A DNA stretch of 64,000 nucleotides from Dendrocalamus latiflorus (lineage: Eukaryota; Streptophyta; Magnoliopsida; Poales; Poaceae): the NCBI GenBank assembly GCA_017311315.1, contig CM029663.1:39568622-39632621 (forward strand), written 5' to 3'. Positions 1 through 12,749 of this stretch are shown one piece after another. Position numbers and translations under genes: made by a program. How positions within the stretch are numbered: the first letter of the stretch is position 1; each line of letters begins with the position of its first letter. A model generated the notes under the pieces. That model was not told the origin of the DNA and ran no database searches. It saw only the letters and a list, made by a program, of their open reading frames with translations.

Positions 1-3
1 TTC

Positions 4-1228
4 TAATGAGGCAATGGGGTTCCGATCTTCCGATAGGATGATAACTTCGATTTTAGTGGAGGTGACCCTTGCGAACTGACTACAACCGCACGACGTCACT
101 TGCGCCTTAGCAATCGCTGAACCACACTCCAAGTTGTTATCAACCGTGCCAAGAACGCGGTTGACCTGACCACGAATGTCTATTCCTGCATGCAATCAAA
201 GAACACGCGAGAACAAGATAACAAGCAATCTGAAATTGCAAAAAATTTTATTGAGTTCAAAAGGTGGGATTCTGAAGGCTGTCTTGACAGGTGGTCGTCT
301 GACACAACTGAAGAACAGAAGTTTGCATAATGGCTAAACCTAAACTCAACGAAATCCCAAAGAGTTCTAAGGGGGTAGAGGGTGAATATATCAGTTGGAA
401 AAGAGAGAGTGGCGGCCAAGGGTCGTCCTAGGGTTGGACACCCACCCTAAAAAAATTACAAAGCACTTGGGCACAATTGGAGGTGGCGCAACACCTTTAG
501 ACTCAGATTCAGAAATAGTCCTGAGTTGTTTCAGTGCTAACTTTCCACACAGAAACAATTTTCATGTGAGGCCAGATCCATTAGAAAGATGATAAGATAA
601 GCTTTACATCAAGTACTCACCCATCTCAAACGGACTCCGGATACGAATTCTATGCTTGTTGGAAGTCAGTCCTGTCAGGCTGAATCAGCGTTGGATTGTT
701 TTGGCAATTGCGATGGGACCAAAAGGTTTCTGAAGATGATGCCTTACCCATTGGATGAGCCTTGGAATAAGCTTTCCAACAAGTACAAGAACACCTAAAT
801 CGGACTCTGTTTGTGAAAGTTATGGCCGTTTTATTGCTTGTCTGGCTGTCTCGAACCGAATCCGAATTGAGTTCTGAGTTGATTCCGAGTTTGATTTCGG
901 TTGGGCTTGAGGAAATTCTGAATTGGGCTTGGAAACCTTGTCGAAAACATGGGCTTTTAAGTTTTTGGACCTCTCCCCTTTTGCCCTCCCACTGCATGGC
1001 TTCTCCTTGGGCTTCTTCTTCCTTGTTTTTCTCCATTGCTTTGGCGCCGGCCTCCCTCTCGGTTCGAAAGTATTCCATTTGTCAAAACTGAGAATGAACA
1101 AAGTAGTGACATGAGGTAGCATCATATTCTCATTTAAAATATGTTGAAGCTGAAGAAACGAATTCACCTTTAGTTCAATCTTGATATTGGGCGCTATGGT
1201 CGTGTGTGTTTGTGGCGTGGTCACATCA
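4..1228 (-). mobile_element. Solo LTR (A), CRM-clade Ty3-gypsy
   Basis: Read on the minus strand, this block starts TGATGTGACC (right edge) and ends with the CRM-type tail GATCGGAACCCC followed by CATTA (left edge). It aligns along most of its length with the plus-strand LTR at 12750-13685 but has extra sequence in the middle. The bases just right of it are CCTTC, and the three window bases left of it are TTC, which fits a 5-bp target duplication cut by the window edge. No internal region is seen, so I call it a solo LTR. The terminal TG has become TA at the left edge. Confidence 0.75.
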
Positions 1229-2216
1229 CCTTCAGCATGCTAAAAGATAAGTTAACCAATACATCACTTATACAACTTCTTGATTTTGATAAAACTTTTG
1301 AAATAGAATGTGATGCTAGAGGTATTGGAATTGATGGTGTTCTCATGCAAGATAGGAAACCCAATGCTTATTTTAGTGAAAAGCTTAGTAGTCCAACTTT
1401 GAACTACTCAACATATGACAAGGAATTATATATATATTGGTTAGAGTGTTAGAAATATGGTAACATTATATCTGGCCAAAGGAATTTGTTATACATTCGG
1501 ATCATGAATCATTAAAGTATATTCATAGCCAAAGTAAATTGAATCGTAGATATGCTAAATGGATAAAGTTTATTTAAACTTTTTCATATGTTGTAAAACA
1601 TAAGAAAGGTAAAGGTAATCTAGTCGTGAATGCATTGTCTAGACGATACACGTTGTTGTCGCTAGTTGATTATAAAATTCTTGGTTTGGAAAGTTTAAAA
1701 TAATTATATGCTACTAATGTGGATTTCCAAGGCATTTATGCTAACTACAAAGAAGGGAGATGTTGTGATACATATGTGTTGAATGATAGCTATTTGTTTA
1801 GAGCTAACAAGCATTTGTTCCCGTGAGTTTCGTTCGTCTTTTGTTGCTGCAAGAGATTCATAGAGGTGGTTTGATGGGACATTTCAAGATACACAACACT
1901 GAGGACATACTAGCCACATACTTCTATTAGTTAAATATGAGATGTGATATCGAGCACTACGTGGGAAGATGCACTACTTACCAAACAGCTAAGTCTTGTT
2001 TAAACCCACATGGTTTATATACTTCTCTTCCTATTTCGAAAGTACCTCAGGAGGATATTTTTATGGATTTTGTGATAGGGTTACCGAGTACTAAGAGGGG
2101 TTGTGATAGTATATTTGTTGTAGATGACAATTTTTATAATGTGACTCATTTTATACTTTGTTATAAGAACGATGATGCTACCATACTGTTGATTTGTTTT
2201 TCAAGGAGATCGTTCG
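1229..2216 (+). pseudogene. pol: Degenerate CRM-clade pol fragment: RNase H to integrase (B)
   Basis: Conceptual translation in shifting frames gives gypsy RNase H (FDKTFEIECDARGIGIDG at about 1285-1340), the RNase H tail with an HSDHES motif near 1497, an ADALSR-like block near 1630, the integrase zinc-binding region to about 1990, and the start of the integrase core (MDFVIGLPSTKRG near 2062). It is CRM-like, matching 40335-41338 and 57000-57622 in domain order. At least five stops or frameshifts break it. The left part was cut by LTR A, and the right end stops within the DLFF-EIVR region where LTR-like sequence beginning TGTAACACCC starts. It is an old, dead copy. Confidence 0.85.
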
Positions 2217-2278
2217 TGTAACACCCTAGTCCAATAAGAATCTAGGATGCTACTAATTAGTAAAACAAGTAATTAAAA
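2217..2278 (-). mobile_element. Terminal scrap of an LTR (E, left piece)
   Basis: Sixty-two bases beginning TGTAACACCC directly abut the broken integrase frame. This is the terminal motif of the Tekay-like LTRs of this window. The scrap ends TAAAA, which is the target duplication of the solo LTR that follows. The rest of E should resume at 12065 after that insertion. The strand is assumed from the orientation of similar LTRs. Confidence 0.45.
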
Positions 2279-2459
2279 TGATACGGGGTTGCCCGATCTT
2301 CTTGACGTAGGATGGATACTCACGGGAGTCTTGATGAATCGTAATAATCCTCCAATGCCAGTGCAAGGGACGAACACTCTTTAATCTGCCAAAATACACT
2401 CATTTTGATTTCGCCAACCACCAAGCGAAGATCAATCGTGCACCCAATTCCCAGCGGAA

Positions 2460-4738
2460 TGTAACACCCCAAGACTCACATTACCCTGAGATGCCACTAA
2501 AACCACTCCACAACAAGCCAAGTTACTAGATAAATTAAACTGACAACAATTCCTAAAACAATATAAGATAAGCGGAAGCATAATCAACTAAGCGAAGTAG
2601 GACAGTGATAACAATTCGATAATTAAAATCAACCTCCAACAATTTAACCAAAGAATAGTTCACAAGTTTAACACTATTAAGATAAAGTAAACATTGATGA
2701 GATAGCTAGGCGAAAGACTAGAATCACTTCGTCTTTATTACAACATAAATCTATGATCTAAGTGCATTATTGTGGTGCCGCTCTACCCTTCCCATGCATG
2801 CTCATTGATCACCTATAGGGGGGGGAAACAAGGGTGAGATAAAAATCTCAACAAGCAAACTGTTTAACAGGCTATTCAAACTACAAACAATTATACATCA
2901 TCCTTTATATTTCCATACAACCACAACCACAAATCATGTCCACAATTATTTAAACCACCACAGACTTCCATGAATCATACCTCATAAATTTCATAATTAA
3001 TTGGCATTTGAATGCAGTCATTCCACCCACAAATCAATGCATATGAATGCTATCATGCTATGCTCCACAACACTCTTTCCCAACAGGATAAGACTGTGCA
3101 TCGTATTACGGCAATATACGATGCTGTACCGGTACGGTCGCGGCTAAGTGCGGCGACATCCACATATGCAAATGTCATGACATGATATGATAATCATAAA
3201 CCACATGAATTCCGACCTCAAAGGAGCATCAACATGCTCATCAACATATCCACAACCACATATTCACCATGTATTTATTTTTTATATTCCGCAATTAGCA
3301 CATTAAACAGATTACCACATGACTACGAGCAATTCATCCAAAGCATGTCAATTGATCAATAATTGCTACTACAACCTCATTTAGAAATCATACAACTATG
3401 GCATAACATATCAAGTTACGAGAATCATGTAAATTGCAAGTAGTAAGAATAACGAGTTAAACGGTAGCACATCCGCTAGTGTACTTGCCTCTACCGACGA
3501 AGCGAAGCAAAACACGTGCGTTCATGAGCAAAACCACCTGTCCAAAAGTACTTCTCAGCAACAGAACAGCAATGAAAATGTGTCATAAGAAGTAAAGACA
3601 TCACTAGAACCCCGAACCCACACATAATCCTCTCCGCTTAACGATTCTTCAATCTACCCACTGCAGCAGCGCTGCTTATTATTTTTGTATCTTTAGCAAT
3701 AATAAGTCATTTACAGAAAATGTTATATTTCTGGATTTCTCACTTAAATACCTTCACTTTTCATGTAGATCACATATTTTATTTTGATCCCAGCAAGGTG
3801 TAACCTAATCCGCAAAACAGAGGACGTTCTCTGTTCCGGCAATCTGGGCAGCCAGATTCTAACGCATCCCAACTATAGTGTAAGGCTCTAAAAATTATAA
3901 TTTTTATACAGAAGTTAGATGAGTGAATTACCTACATTTTTCTTCATTTCGACCAAAATCATAAAAATCATCTTCTACCCCTAAATCACCCTTGAACAGC
4001 AATCTGCCCCAATTTGTACCCCTGTCGGACAGCGAAGTTTCGGACCCTGCTACGCCCAAATCCCACGGCCAAAAATTCTAAAAAATTACAGTAGGTGTGT
4101 TTTGTTGTCCTCTACAATTTTACTTTTCGGAAGATCCTCAGGAAAAATCGTTTCGTAGGTCTAAACTGCGCAAACAGACGCGTTGCGCGGATTGATCTAC
4201 AGGCAGACAGCAGGAAATCTCTAATTGGGTAATCAATATGCTAATCCCCTTCTAATACCGTGTCATGAACCCTAATTACTCTAAAAACAGAAGGGTTTGG
4301 GATTGGGAAAAATTATCTAGAGCATCCCTTGGGATCACCCCTCTTCTTTCCTCCTCTTCTTCTCCTCCTTGTCTTCTTCTTCCTTCTCTTCTCTTTATTC
4401 TTCTTCCTTCTCTTCCTCCTTTGCTCCAATGGACAACAGCTGTGGAGGGGTGTTGGAGGCGCAACTTGGGAGGGGGGTGCGGCCAGTGGGTGGGAAAAGA
4501 GGGGGTGGCGGCCAAGGGGGGAAGAGGGGAGGCGGTTAGGGTTTTTATGGGGAAGGGGGTGCGGCCACCCCTTGGGCCGGAAGGCCCAAGTGGTCGGCCC
4601 ATTCTCCAGCCAGCCCACTTAGAGGTTTTTATTTATTTTACACTATTCCACAATTTTCCCTTCCCACGATTTACCGAAAAACCGGCGACTCCGCGATTAA
4701 TTTAAAGCTGACGCCGAAACGACGTTCAGAGTATTACA
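2460..4738 (-). repeat. 3' LTR of the Tekay-like element
   Basis: This LTR runs from TGTAACACCCC to GTATTACA and is 2279 bp. It pairs with 9082-11358. Landmarks shared with other family members are a Y-shaped palindromic block around CGTATTACGGCAATATACG (about 3093-3115), a CT-rich run at 4335-4425, and a GC-rich stretch to about 4620. The family is the same as the LTRs at 37943-40334 and 46573-54614, which lie on the opposite strand. Confidence 0.93.
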
Positions 4739-4751
4739 TTCTCCCCACCTA
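4739..4751 (-). promoter_or_regulatory. Polypurine tract of the Tekay-like element
   Basis: On the minus strand this reads TAGGTGGGGAGAA directly before the 3' LTR. The same tract occurs before the plus-strand LTRs at 37943 and 46573. It would prime plus-strand DNA synthesis. Confidence 0.85.
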
Positions 4752-4842
4752 AAAAGGATTCATCCTCGAATCTAACTCCTCAAACCACAAATCAAGAGAA
4801 CAGGAAAGAAAAGAGCAACTAACGGAAACCGCGGAACCACAA

Positions 4843-5615
4843 CTACGAGTACTCACCAGCCTTGAAGAGCTCGGAGTACTTCCTTCACATTTGATGCTCC
4901 AGTTCCCACGTAGCCTCCCTCTTAGACTGAAACGTCCAGAGGACCTTCACATACTTAATTGTCTTGCTCCTCAAGACCTACTCCGAAGTATCTAAGATAC
5001 GCACTGGTCAACTCTCTATAGTGAGATCCTGATCTACCGTGACCTGTGTCCCAGGTCAATCTTGTGCTCGGGATCCCGCAAATATTTCCTCAACATAGAC
5101 ACATGGAACACATCGTGCACAACACTCAACGAGTTCAGCAACTCCAAACGATAAGCCAAACTGCCCACACGAGCAACCACTGGAAAAGGGCTGATGTACC
5201 GCGGGCTAAGCTTCCCGGTGGTATCAAACCGAACAATACCCTTAGTTGGCGACACCCGAAGGAGCACAAGGTCACCAACCGCAAACTCTAACTCTCGGCG
5301 CCGAACGTCCGCATAACTCTTTTGTCGGCTCTGAGCGGCCAACAGGTTTTGATGAACCTCCCGCACTTTCTCCACAGTCTGTTGAACAAGGTCTGGACCA
5401 AGCAAAGACCTCTCACCCACTGCATCCCAACAAAGAGGGGAAACACACCTTCGACCATACAAAGCCTCAAAAGGAGCCATCTTGGTATTCGCCTGATAAC
5501 TATTGTTATATGCGAACTCTGCCAAAGCCAGATGATCCTCCCAACTGCCCTTCCGAGACAGTACACATACCCGGAGCATGTCCTCCAAAGTCTAAATGGT
5601 CCGCTCGGACTGATT
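4843..5615 (-). pseudogene. pol: Tekay-like pol, 3' end: integrase C-terminus and chromodomain tail
   Basis: The minus strand encodes the end of the integrase core (SWEDHLALAEFAYNNSYQ near 5520-5470), the linker CVSPLCWDAVGE, the GPY/F-like region (GKLSPRYISPFPVVARVG near 5225-5170) and VFHVSMLRKYLRDP. A frameshift near 5040 breaks it, and the chromodomain tail follows to a TAG at 4843-4845. It is closely related to 45740-46468 of element K. Upstream of about 5615 the pol frame stops abruptly, so RT, RNase H, protease and gag are missing by deletion or replacement. Confidence 0.9.
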
Positions 5616-5745
5616 CGTTAAGAGGGCCTCCACATACCTGGTGGCCCTCTTCCTCATGACCAACTCCGACAAGTCCACGACACACGCCGGTCAACGCCGA
5701 GCACCAGCAACTCTTCCGCCGGCTCTGAGCGGCCAACAGATCCTG

Positions 5746-5807
5746 CCGTTCTCGCAAAAATTCCCCACCACAACTACCGTTCTCGCAAAAATTCCCCACC
5801 ACAACTA
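5746..5807. repeat. Perfect 31-bp tandem duplication
   Basis: The unit starting CCGTTCTCGCAAAAATTCC at 5746-5776 is repeated exactly at 5777-5807. It lies where the pol remnant gives way to the non-coding interior, so it may mark a rearrangement junction. Confidence 0.9.
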
Positions 5808-5829
5808 TCAAACCACTATCTAATACCAT

Positions 5830-8800
5830 CCTCCTTCTTAAAACATTTTCCTCTATATATTATAATCGGGATAATACATTGTACCCCTTTTAAAGAATTC
5901 GAACACAGATTCCACTCATGACAATTTACTCGAAGCACAATCAATAACTTTTACAAATGGAACCCAACCAAAAAAGAATAAAGGATTCTCAAGCAACACA
6001 CTAGCAACCAGCTTTCCTTCAAAGGACCATGATCCAAATCAAAGAATTCACCACAAAACCTTTTACACTCTCCAAATAGACATCTGGAGAATCCACACCA
6101 CATAAGCCAAGAGTGAAAATCACTCGACTGACCAAAACAATCATTTTCTTTTCCTAACTGGAAAAAACTACGCCTCAACATAAAACAACTCAATTGTAGA
6201 TGACCTCTGCCAAAAACACACAGTTTAAAGAAGAATCAAGAGAGCATATTACTGCTTGAGGTATCATTAATTTCTCAATCCATTCCCTTTCAAAATTTAA
6301 CTTTCTTGAACCAAGGATTTCCAAATCATCGCCCAACACACCATCTCATTTATCTTAAGTTGGCAACTTCGACAATGCGCTCAAACTGAGTACCTCATCC
6401 ACACCCTTGTAGAGAGACTCTACTGTCTCCACAAAACACATTCTAGCTAAGACCTTGACCAATGGAATTACTTTGACAGATAATTCCTAAAGCACCTCAA
6501 TCCCTTAAGGATAACAACTCGAAATTCATATCACACCCACACATACTCATTTACTGCACCTCAAGGATGCTATCCCGATCATCACACTCTTTAGATTCTA
6601 CTCTAATCCATTATTCCCACACAGAGATGCTGAGCCTCTAAGGTTCTAGCATAACAAAAGGTAAAGCTCAGACTCACCTTTCAAGACTCTTACAACAACT
6701 CCCTGTATAAAGATAGGGAAATCCTCAGGTGAAAACCCAACTATTTCACAATTTACACACACTCAATTGTTAACATCAACAAATTATTTGGCTCCAAAAC
6801 AAACATTCTATTTAAATCAAATCCTTCCCAAGGATCATCTTACGAAAACAATATTTCATCTAATGTACCATAAACATCGTGATATTTATGGCTTCCGCAA
6901 AAACATCTACCATATCACCACAATCCAGTTGCCATCACGCAACAAAGAAAACCTCACAACTCAAATCGGTTACCCTTTTCTTAGAAGAAGAGGTAAGAAG
7001 AAATAAATTCCAACACACAGAAAATCGCTATCCTTCACGGTAACCATAAGACCAAGGGAAAAAAATAAATAGCAGTGAGGTTGGAAAACACAAAATGAGA
7101 TCACCCGTACCTCAAATACTTCTAGTACACTTTAGAAATAATTAATTTTTTTACCGCATCCTGCCAGTTCCAACAAAGAGGCTTGAAGACCACAACACAA
7201 GGTTTAGCAAAAAAAAACACTAAAAGCGTTCAACACGTCGCTTTACTCAAAGCAATCTCGGCTACTACACAAGTCATAAGGTCCAAAAAGATCCCAACCA
7301 CAAATCTCAAATCATTTAAGTCAATTAGTATCATGGGACTAACAAATTCCTTTATTTAAAAAAAACCATCAACACCATAATCACAACTACATGCTATCAA
7401 TTGTATTAACAGCAAGATAAAATACTCTTTGCAAGAATCATCATATCCTCTTACTCCTTCATTTTTTCCAAAAGGAACACCATAAATCACTTCATCATGT
7501 TCTTATTATATAAGTAAGATTCCAACTACTTAATCCAGGAAAACCTAGTGCATAAGCCACCATAATAAAACAAAGCTCTTAAACAAGATGATACTAGAAC
7601 ATGACAATCTCACAAAACATACTAGTATAAATCTCTTATTAGATTTCATACATTCAATTCTTATTGATGCTCAACTCTAATTTAGCACAAATTGATTGCA
7701 GTCTAGTCATTACTGGCAATAATTGATTATTATTTTGTCATAACAGCATTCATGATCCTAACTCTGTTTTGCAATTATAAAAACAATCATGAGCATATAT
7801 TCAATATTCCACCTTACGTTCAGAAATTTAGAACGAAATAACTTTAAACGTCAATAATACCAGCTTTATAAGCCAAGATTCCACAAGTTAATACATCAAC
7901 CTTCATCTATTTCTTTATACATGTGTCAATAATTTAACATGGCATAAGTTACATGAATTTAGCAGTTGTACATGCTCAACAAGTATGTAAGGAGAGGACA
8001 TATTAAAGGTTAATATTACCAAGGCAATATTCCAACACCTCCTAACTTAACCATCTCGAATGGTCAGATTAATTATTTAAGATCAATCAATCTAATCTAC
8101 CTGACAAGTTGGGAATTTTAACAACCACAATAATGAAACCAATTTTTATATTCCGCAATAACTGCATGAGTTCTAAACATGTATTGACAAATTCTTAGCC
8201 ACAATTCTTCAAGAAACTACAATAGGACAAAATCATATTAATCAACTTCACTTCTAAGGATGTTGGTAGAAATTATTTATGCACCACGCTAGCATCTCAA
8301 CTTGATAATTCACAACTTATCAATTATTTACATAATTGCCACCTCCTACTTAGACACAACAAAACATCACAAAGGGTTTTAACACTTTCTTTTAGAAAAG
8401 AGCAAAATCAAACCTCAACACTCGAAATAACCCCAAAAAAATGCATAGAGCCATAGCTTCCACAAGTTAACGAACTCCCAACATAAAGCTTTGGTTTTTT
8501 TTTAAAAATGTCAAATGAATAAACGACCCTTGTTTTTCAATAAGAGAGATAGAAACAACAATGAAGTATCCATCTCGCAAAATAACACTACTCACGAGCA
8601 ACAAAAGCAACTCATCACTAAAAAGAAACAATATTTGTCTCAAGGACAATTAAAGGCCTACTGGCACCCAACAACTGCAATGAACCGCTAACTCAAGAGA
8701 AATTCATTAACCGCAATAGGCCAAGAATTGGCCAAAATCAACTCAAGGAAGATAACAAATTTTCTAAAGAAACTCACTCACAACATCTGCAACTAAGTTA

Positions 8801-9063
8801 CCCGAGGTAACTACATCGCTATCCCCATACCGCGAACAATGGTATAATCTGGCAATGCCAAGGCAACAACTACAACCTCTACATCTTATCATTGACTATC
8901 CTCACTCATAACAGTCATAGGAGCAAATCATAATCATACAAGATCATCTCATAACGTAAATCATCAATACAACATGTCAAAAGCAAAAATGCAATGCTTG
9001 ACCCATCCCATCCTACTGTGAACCAGTGTGTCAATTTAATAATTTAATTACCACGGACCTAAC
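5830..9063. other. AT-rich non-coding interior of the Tekay-like element
   Basis: About 3.2 kb between the pol remnant and the primer site. Open frames are all below 85 codons and I could not match any to gag, protease, RT or a host gene. The sequence is A- and C-rich on the plus strand with many ACAA/CAAC runs. It may be a foreign filler picked up by a non-autonomous element, or badly decayed leader and gag. I cannot tell which by eye. Confidence 0.6.
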
Positions 9064-9080
9064 GTCCGCTCTGATACCAA
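9064..9080 (-). promoter_or_regulatory. Primer-binding site of the Tekay-like element
   Basis: On the minus strand this reads TTGGTATCAGAGCGGAC, one base from the 5' LTR. TGGTATCAGAGC complements the 3' end of plant initiator tRNA-Met, the usual primer of these gypsies. Confidence 0.9.
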
Positions 9081-9081
9081 C

Positions 9082-11358
9082 TATAACACCCCAAGACCCA
9101 CATTACCCTGGGATGCCACTAAAACCACTCCACAACAAGCCAAGTTACAAGATAAATTAAACTGACAACAATTCCTAAAACAATATAAGATAAGCGGAAG
9201 CATAATCAACTAAGCGAAGTAGGACAGTGATAACAATTCGATAATTAAAATCAACCTCCAACAATTTAACCAAAGAATAGTTCACAAGTTTAACACTATT
9301 AAGATAAAGTAAACATTGATGAGATAGCTAGGCGAAAGACTAGAATCACTTCATCTTTATTACAGCATAAATCTATGATCTAAGTGCATTATTGTGGTGC
9401 CGCTCTACCCTTCCCATGCATGCTCATTGATCACCTATAGGGGGGGAAACAAGGGTGAGATAAAAATCTCAACAAGCAAACTGTTTAATAGGCTATTCAA
9501 ACTACAAACAATTATACATCATCCTTTATATTTCCATACAACCACAACCACAAATCATGTCCACAATTATTTAAACCACCACAGACTTCCATGAATCATA
9601 CCTCATAAATTTCATAATTAATTGGCATTTGAATGCAGTCATTCCACCCACAAATCAATGCATATGAATGCTATCATGCTATGCTCCACAACACTCTTTC
9701 CCAACAGGATAAGACTGTGCATCGTATTACGGCAATATACGATGCTGTACCGGTACGGTCGCGGCTAAGTGCGGCGACATCCACATATGCAAATGTCATG
9801 ACATGACATGATAATCATAAACAACATGAATTCCGACCTCAAAGGAGCATCAACATGCTCATCAACATATCCACAACCACATATCCACCATGTATTTATT
9901 TTCATATTCCGCAATTAGCACATTAAACAGATTTCCACATGACTACGAGCAATTCATCCAAAGCATGTCAATCGATCAATAATTGCTACCACAACCTCAT
10001 TTAGAAATCATACAACTATGGCATAACATATCAACCTACGAGAATCATGTAAATTACAAGTAGTAAGAATAACGAGTTGAACGGTAGCACATCCGCTAGT
10101 GTACTTGCCTCTACCGACGAAGCAAAGCAAAACACGTGCGTTCAGGAGCAAAACCACCTGTCCAAAAGTACTTCTCAGCACAGCAGAACAGCAATGAAAT
10201 TGCGTCTTAAGAAGTAAAGACATCGCTAGAACTCTGAACCCACACATAATCCTCTCCGCTTAACGATTCTTCAATCTACCCACTGCAGCAGCGCTGCTTA
10301 TTATTTTTGTATCTTTAACAATAATAAGTCATTTACAGCAAATGTTATATTTCTGGATTTCTCACTTAAATACCTTCACTTTTCATGTAGATCACATATT
10401 TTATTTCGATCCCAACAAGATGTAACTTAATGCGCAAAACAGAGGACGTTCTCTGTTTTGGCAATCTGGGCAGCCAGATTCTAACGCGTCCCAACCACAG
10501 TGTAAGACTCTAAAAATTATAATTTTTATACGGAAGTTAGATTAGTGAATTCCCTACATTTTTTCCATTTCGACCAAAATCATAAAAATCATCTTCTACC
10601 CCTAAATCACCCAGCAATCTGCCTCAATCTGTACCCCTGTCGGACAGCGAAGTTTCTGACCCTGCTACGCCCAAATCCCGTGGCCAAAAATTCTATAAAA
10701 ATTACAGTAGGTGGGTTTCGTCGTCCTCTACAATTTTACTTTTGGGAAGATCCGCAGGAAAAATCTTTTTGTAGGTCCAAACTGCATAAACAGACGCGCT
10801 GCGCGGATTGATCTACAGGCAGACAGCAGGAAATCCCTAATCGGGTAATCAATCTGCTAATCCCCTTATAATTACTCTAAAAATAGAAGGGTTTGTGATT
10901 GGGAAAAATTACCTAGAGGATTCCTTGGGATCACCCCTCTTCTTTCCTCCTCTTCTTCTCCTCCTTGTCTTCTTCTTCCTTCTCTTCCCTTTCTTCTTCA
11001 TTCTCTTCCTCCTTTGCTCCAATGGACGGCAGCTATGGAGGGGTGTAGGAGGCGAAACCTGGGAGGGGGGGTGTGGCCAGGGGGTGGGAAAAGAGGGGGT
11101 GGCGGCCAAGGGGGGAAGAGGGGAGGCGGCTAGGGTTTTTAGGGGGAAGGGGGAGGGGGTGCGGCCACCCCTTGGGCCGGAAGGCTCAAGGTGGTCGGCC
11201 CACTCTCCAGGCAGCCCACTTAGAGGTTTTTATTTATTTATCTATTTATTTTACACTATTCCACAATTTTTATTTTTCCCTTCCCGCGATTTACCGAAAA
11301 ACCGGCGACTCCGAGATTAATTTAAAGCTGACGCCGAAACGACGTTCAGGGTATTACA
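9082..11358 (-). repeat. 5' LTR of the Tekay-like element
   Basis: It is 2277 bp and matches 2460-4738 with scattered substitutions and small indels. The plus-strand left end has become TATAACACC instead of TGTAACACC, and the right end is GTATTACA followed by the CGGAA target duplication. The GC-rich zone at 11040-11215 corresponds to the transcribed part of the LTR read on the minus strand. Confidence 0.93.
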
Positions 11359-12064
11359 CGGAAAGACTGAACGATCTTGATTGAAGAAGACACTCCTAAT
11401 TCCCTTAGGAATTTCAGTAGCAATGTTGAACTCGAAAACTTTAGTAGATTGATTTTTCTCAAACGTGGTCTGCCTTGAACAAAAGGGATACAAGGGGTTT
11501 TATAGTGCTTCGCTGAACTCACACAAGGAAAGCCTTGGCCGAATCAATCTCTAATTCAGTTAAGGTTTCCTAATCTAATTCCTAAAATTTAGCAAGTCTG
11601 TTTCCTTCAATTTCGGGCTAAGCCCCTATCCTATTACAAGACCGAGATTGTGGTGGATTTGGTCAGATTTTGGGCATGCAGGCCACATCTTGTGCACACC
11701 ATGAGATTTGTGATCACGTGGCCTTCCATTGATTTGATGGCTGCTTGGTTGAGACTTTCTTAACCGCATATATCTTAGTTCCTTGCTCGCATGGACTCTC
11801 ATCCTCTTGACTCATGGCTGGTTGGACCTTCTCCACTTGATCTTCCGTTGCTTCGAATTTGAGAAGGCACAACATATTTGCATTAGGTAGTATGATATTC
11901 TCATCTAACATAATAGAAGAATCTCTAAGAAACAAAAGCATCTGTTGTTGAAGTAGTTTAGCTCTTGCTCTTGTCATAGGACCTTTCGGAGCCTCATCAC
12001 TAGCTTTGTCATGCACACTTGGGGTGGATGATGAATGTGTAATAGAGATGTCCTCATCATAAAA

Positions 12065-12744
12065 TGTAAACTCTTTTCTAAAATTTTGGTAGCATTCTCT
12101 TTGAAACATAGATCACTAAAGAGGATCAAAACATATCATCGAATAAAAGTGCAAAATATCCATAAGTAAGAAAACCTTAGAGTATAACTATAATAGAACA
12201 ACCAAAGGAGATTCTCCAACTTTACTACAAAGGACACAAGTTCTTCTCATAGGTATGATCACAACTGTTCTTAAATTTACTAGCATAGTTCTTCCAATAA
12301 AATGTTGTCTATTAATTTATTGAGCATGGTGAATGACATTGTGTAGTGCACCAATAGCTACTCCATTCCCATGCATGTTGCCTTCTCATAAAGTACCTAA
12401 AAAACAAACATAAACAACAAGTGTGAGTCCATGACTCAGCAAAGTACAAGCAAGATAGTAAACAAAGCCACATTAACAGACATTATACAAGAATTATGCC
12501 CATAAACAACCATTCATATTGTTTTCCAATAATTCTCAACTTTTACTTTCATATGATGCAAATGCCACAATGTGCATCTCTTTTCTCTTTGTAATTACCA
12601 GTAATACGGAGTGTGCACCTGTCGATACATACCCAAGCCTGTGCAATCTTGCACAGGGACCTCAAGCCCATACTCCATAAGTGTGGGGACCTCATGCCCA
12701 TCTAAAACATAATAGGGGTCTCAAAATAATCATTACTTAGCTAT
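12065..12744 (-). mobile_element. LTR remnant (E, middle piece)
   Basis: Non-coding sequence between two solo LTRs. The stretch CCCATGCATGTTGCC (about 12367) followed by a poly-purine/AC-rich run and GTGAGTCCATGACTCAGC resembles in layout the CCCATGCATGCTCATTG block of the Tekay-like LTRs (about 2796 and 9413). The run at 12600-12715 with an imperfect repeat of GGGACCTCA-GCCCAT recalls the palindromic block that follows in those LTRs. I infer a diverged relative in the same orientation. No coding signal is visible. Confidence 0.4.
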
Positions 12745-12749
12745 GACGT

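Larger units (their letters stand above)
2460..11358 (-). mobile_element. Complete non-autonomous Tekay-like Ty3-gypsy element
   Basis: Two direct LTRs (2460-4738 and 9082-11358) flank a 4.3 kb interior, and CGGAA stands immediately outside both ends (2455-2459 and 11359-11363). On the minus strand, a tRNA-Met-type primer site lies next to the right LTR and a purine-rich tract lies next to the left LTR, so transcription runs right to left. The interior keeps only the last part of pol (integrase end and chromodomain tail) and about 3.2 kb of AT-rich sequence with no gag, protease, RT or RNase H that I can see. It resembles a large retrotransposon derivative that depended on relatives such as element K for proteins. 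Confidence 0.93.
2279..12059 (-). mobile_element. Solo CRM LTR (C), split by a nested gypsy element
   Basis: Pieces 2279-2459 and 11364-12059 together form one minus-strand CRM LTR of about 877 bp, the same length as the LTR at 31848-32724, which it matches closely. Its ends are TGATACGGGG (2279) and CCTCATCA (12059). TAAAA stands at both 2274-2278 and 12060-12064, a perfect 5-bp target duplication. There is no internal region, so it is a solo LTR from recombination between two LTRs. On the minus strand its first part encodes the GPMTRARAK segment (near 11960-11985) typical of the CRM integrase tail reading into the LTR. Confidence 0.92.

Noticed and set aside
4265..4705. Open frames over the CT/GA-rich part of the Tekay-like LTRs (also 10895-11384, 38079-38558, 46536-47045)
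   Set aside because: They follow the simple repeat and recur in each LTR copy on both strands. They are not conserved as protein.
5951..6193. 80-codon minus-strand frame with Cys and His, like a zinc-binding domain
   Set aside because: The spacing fits no zinc-finger pattern, and there is no RT or other supporting domain near it.
9071..9080. tRNA gene suggested by TGGTATCAGAGC-type strings (also 15716, 22261, 32729, 56451)
   Set aside because: Each is a short primer site beside an LTR; no cloverleaf sequence follows.
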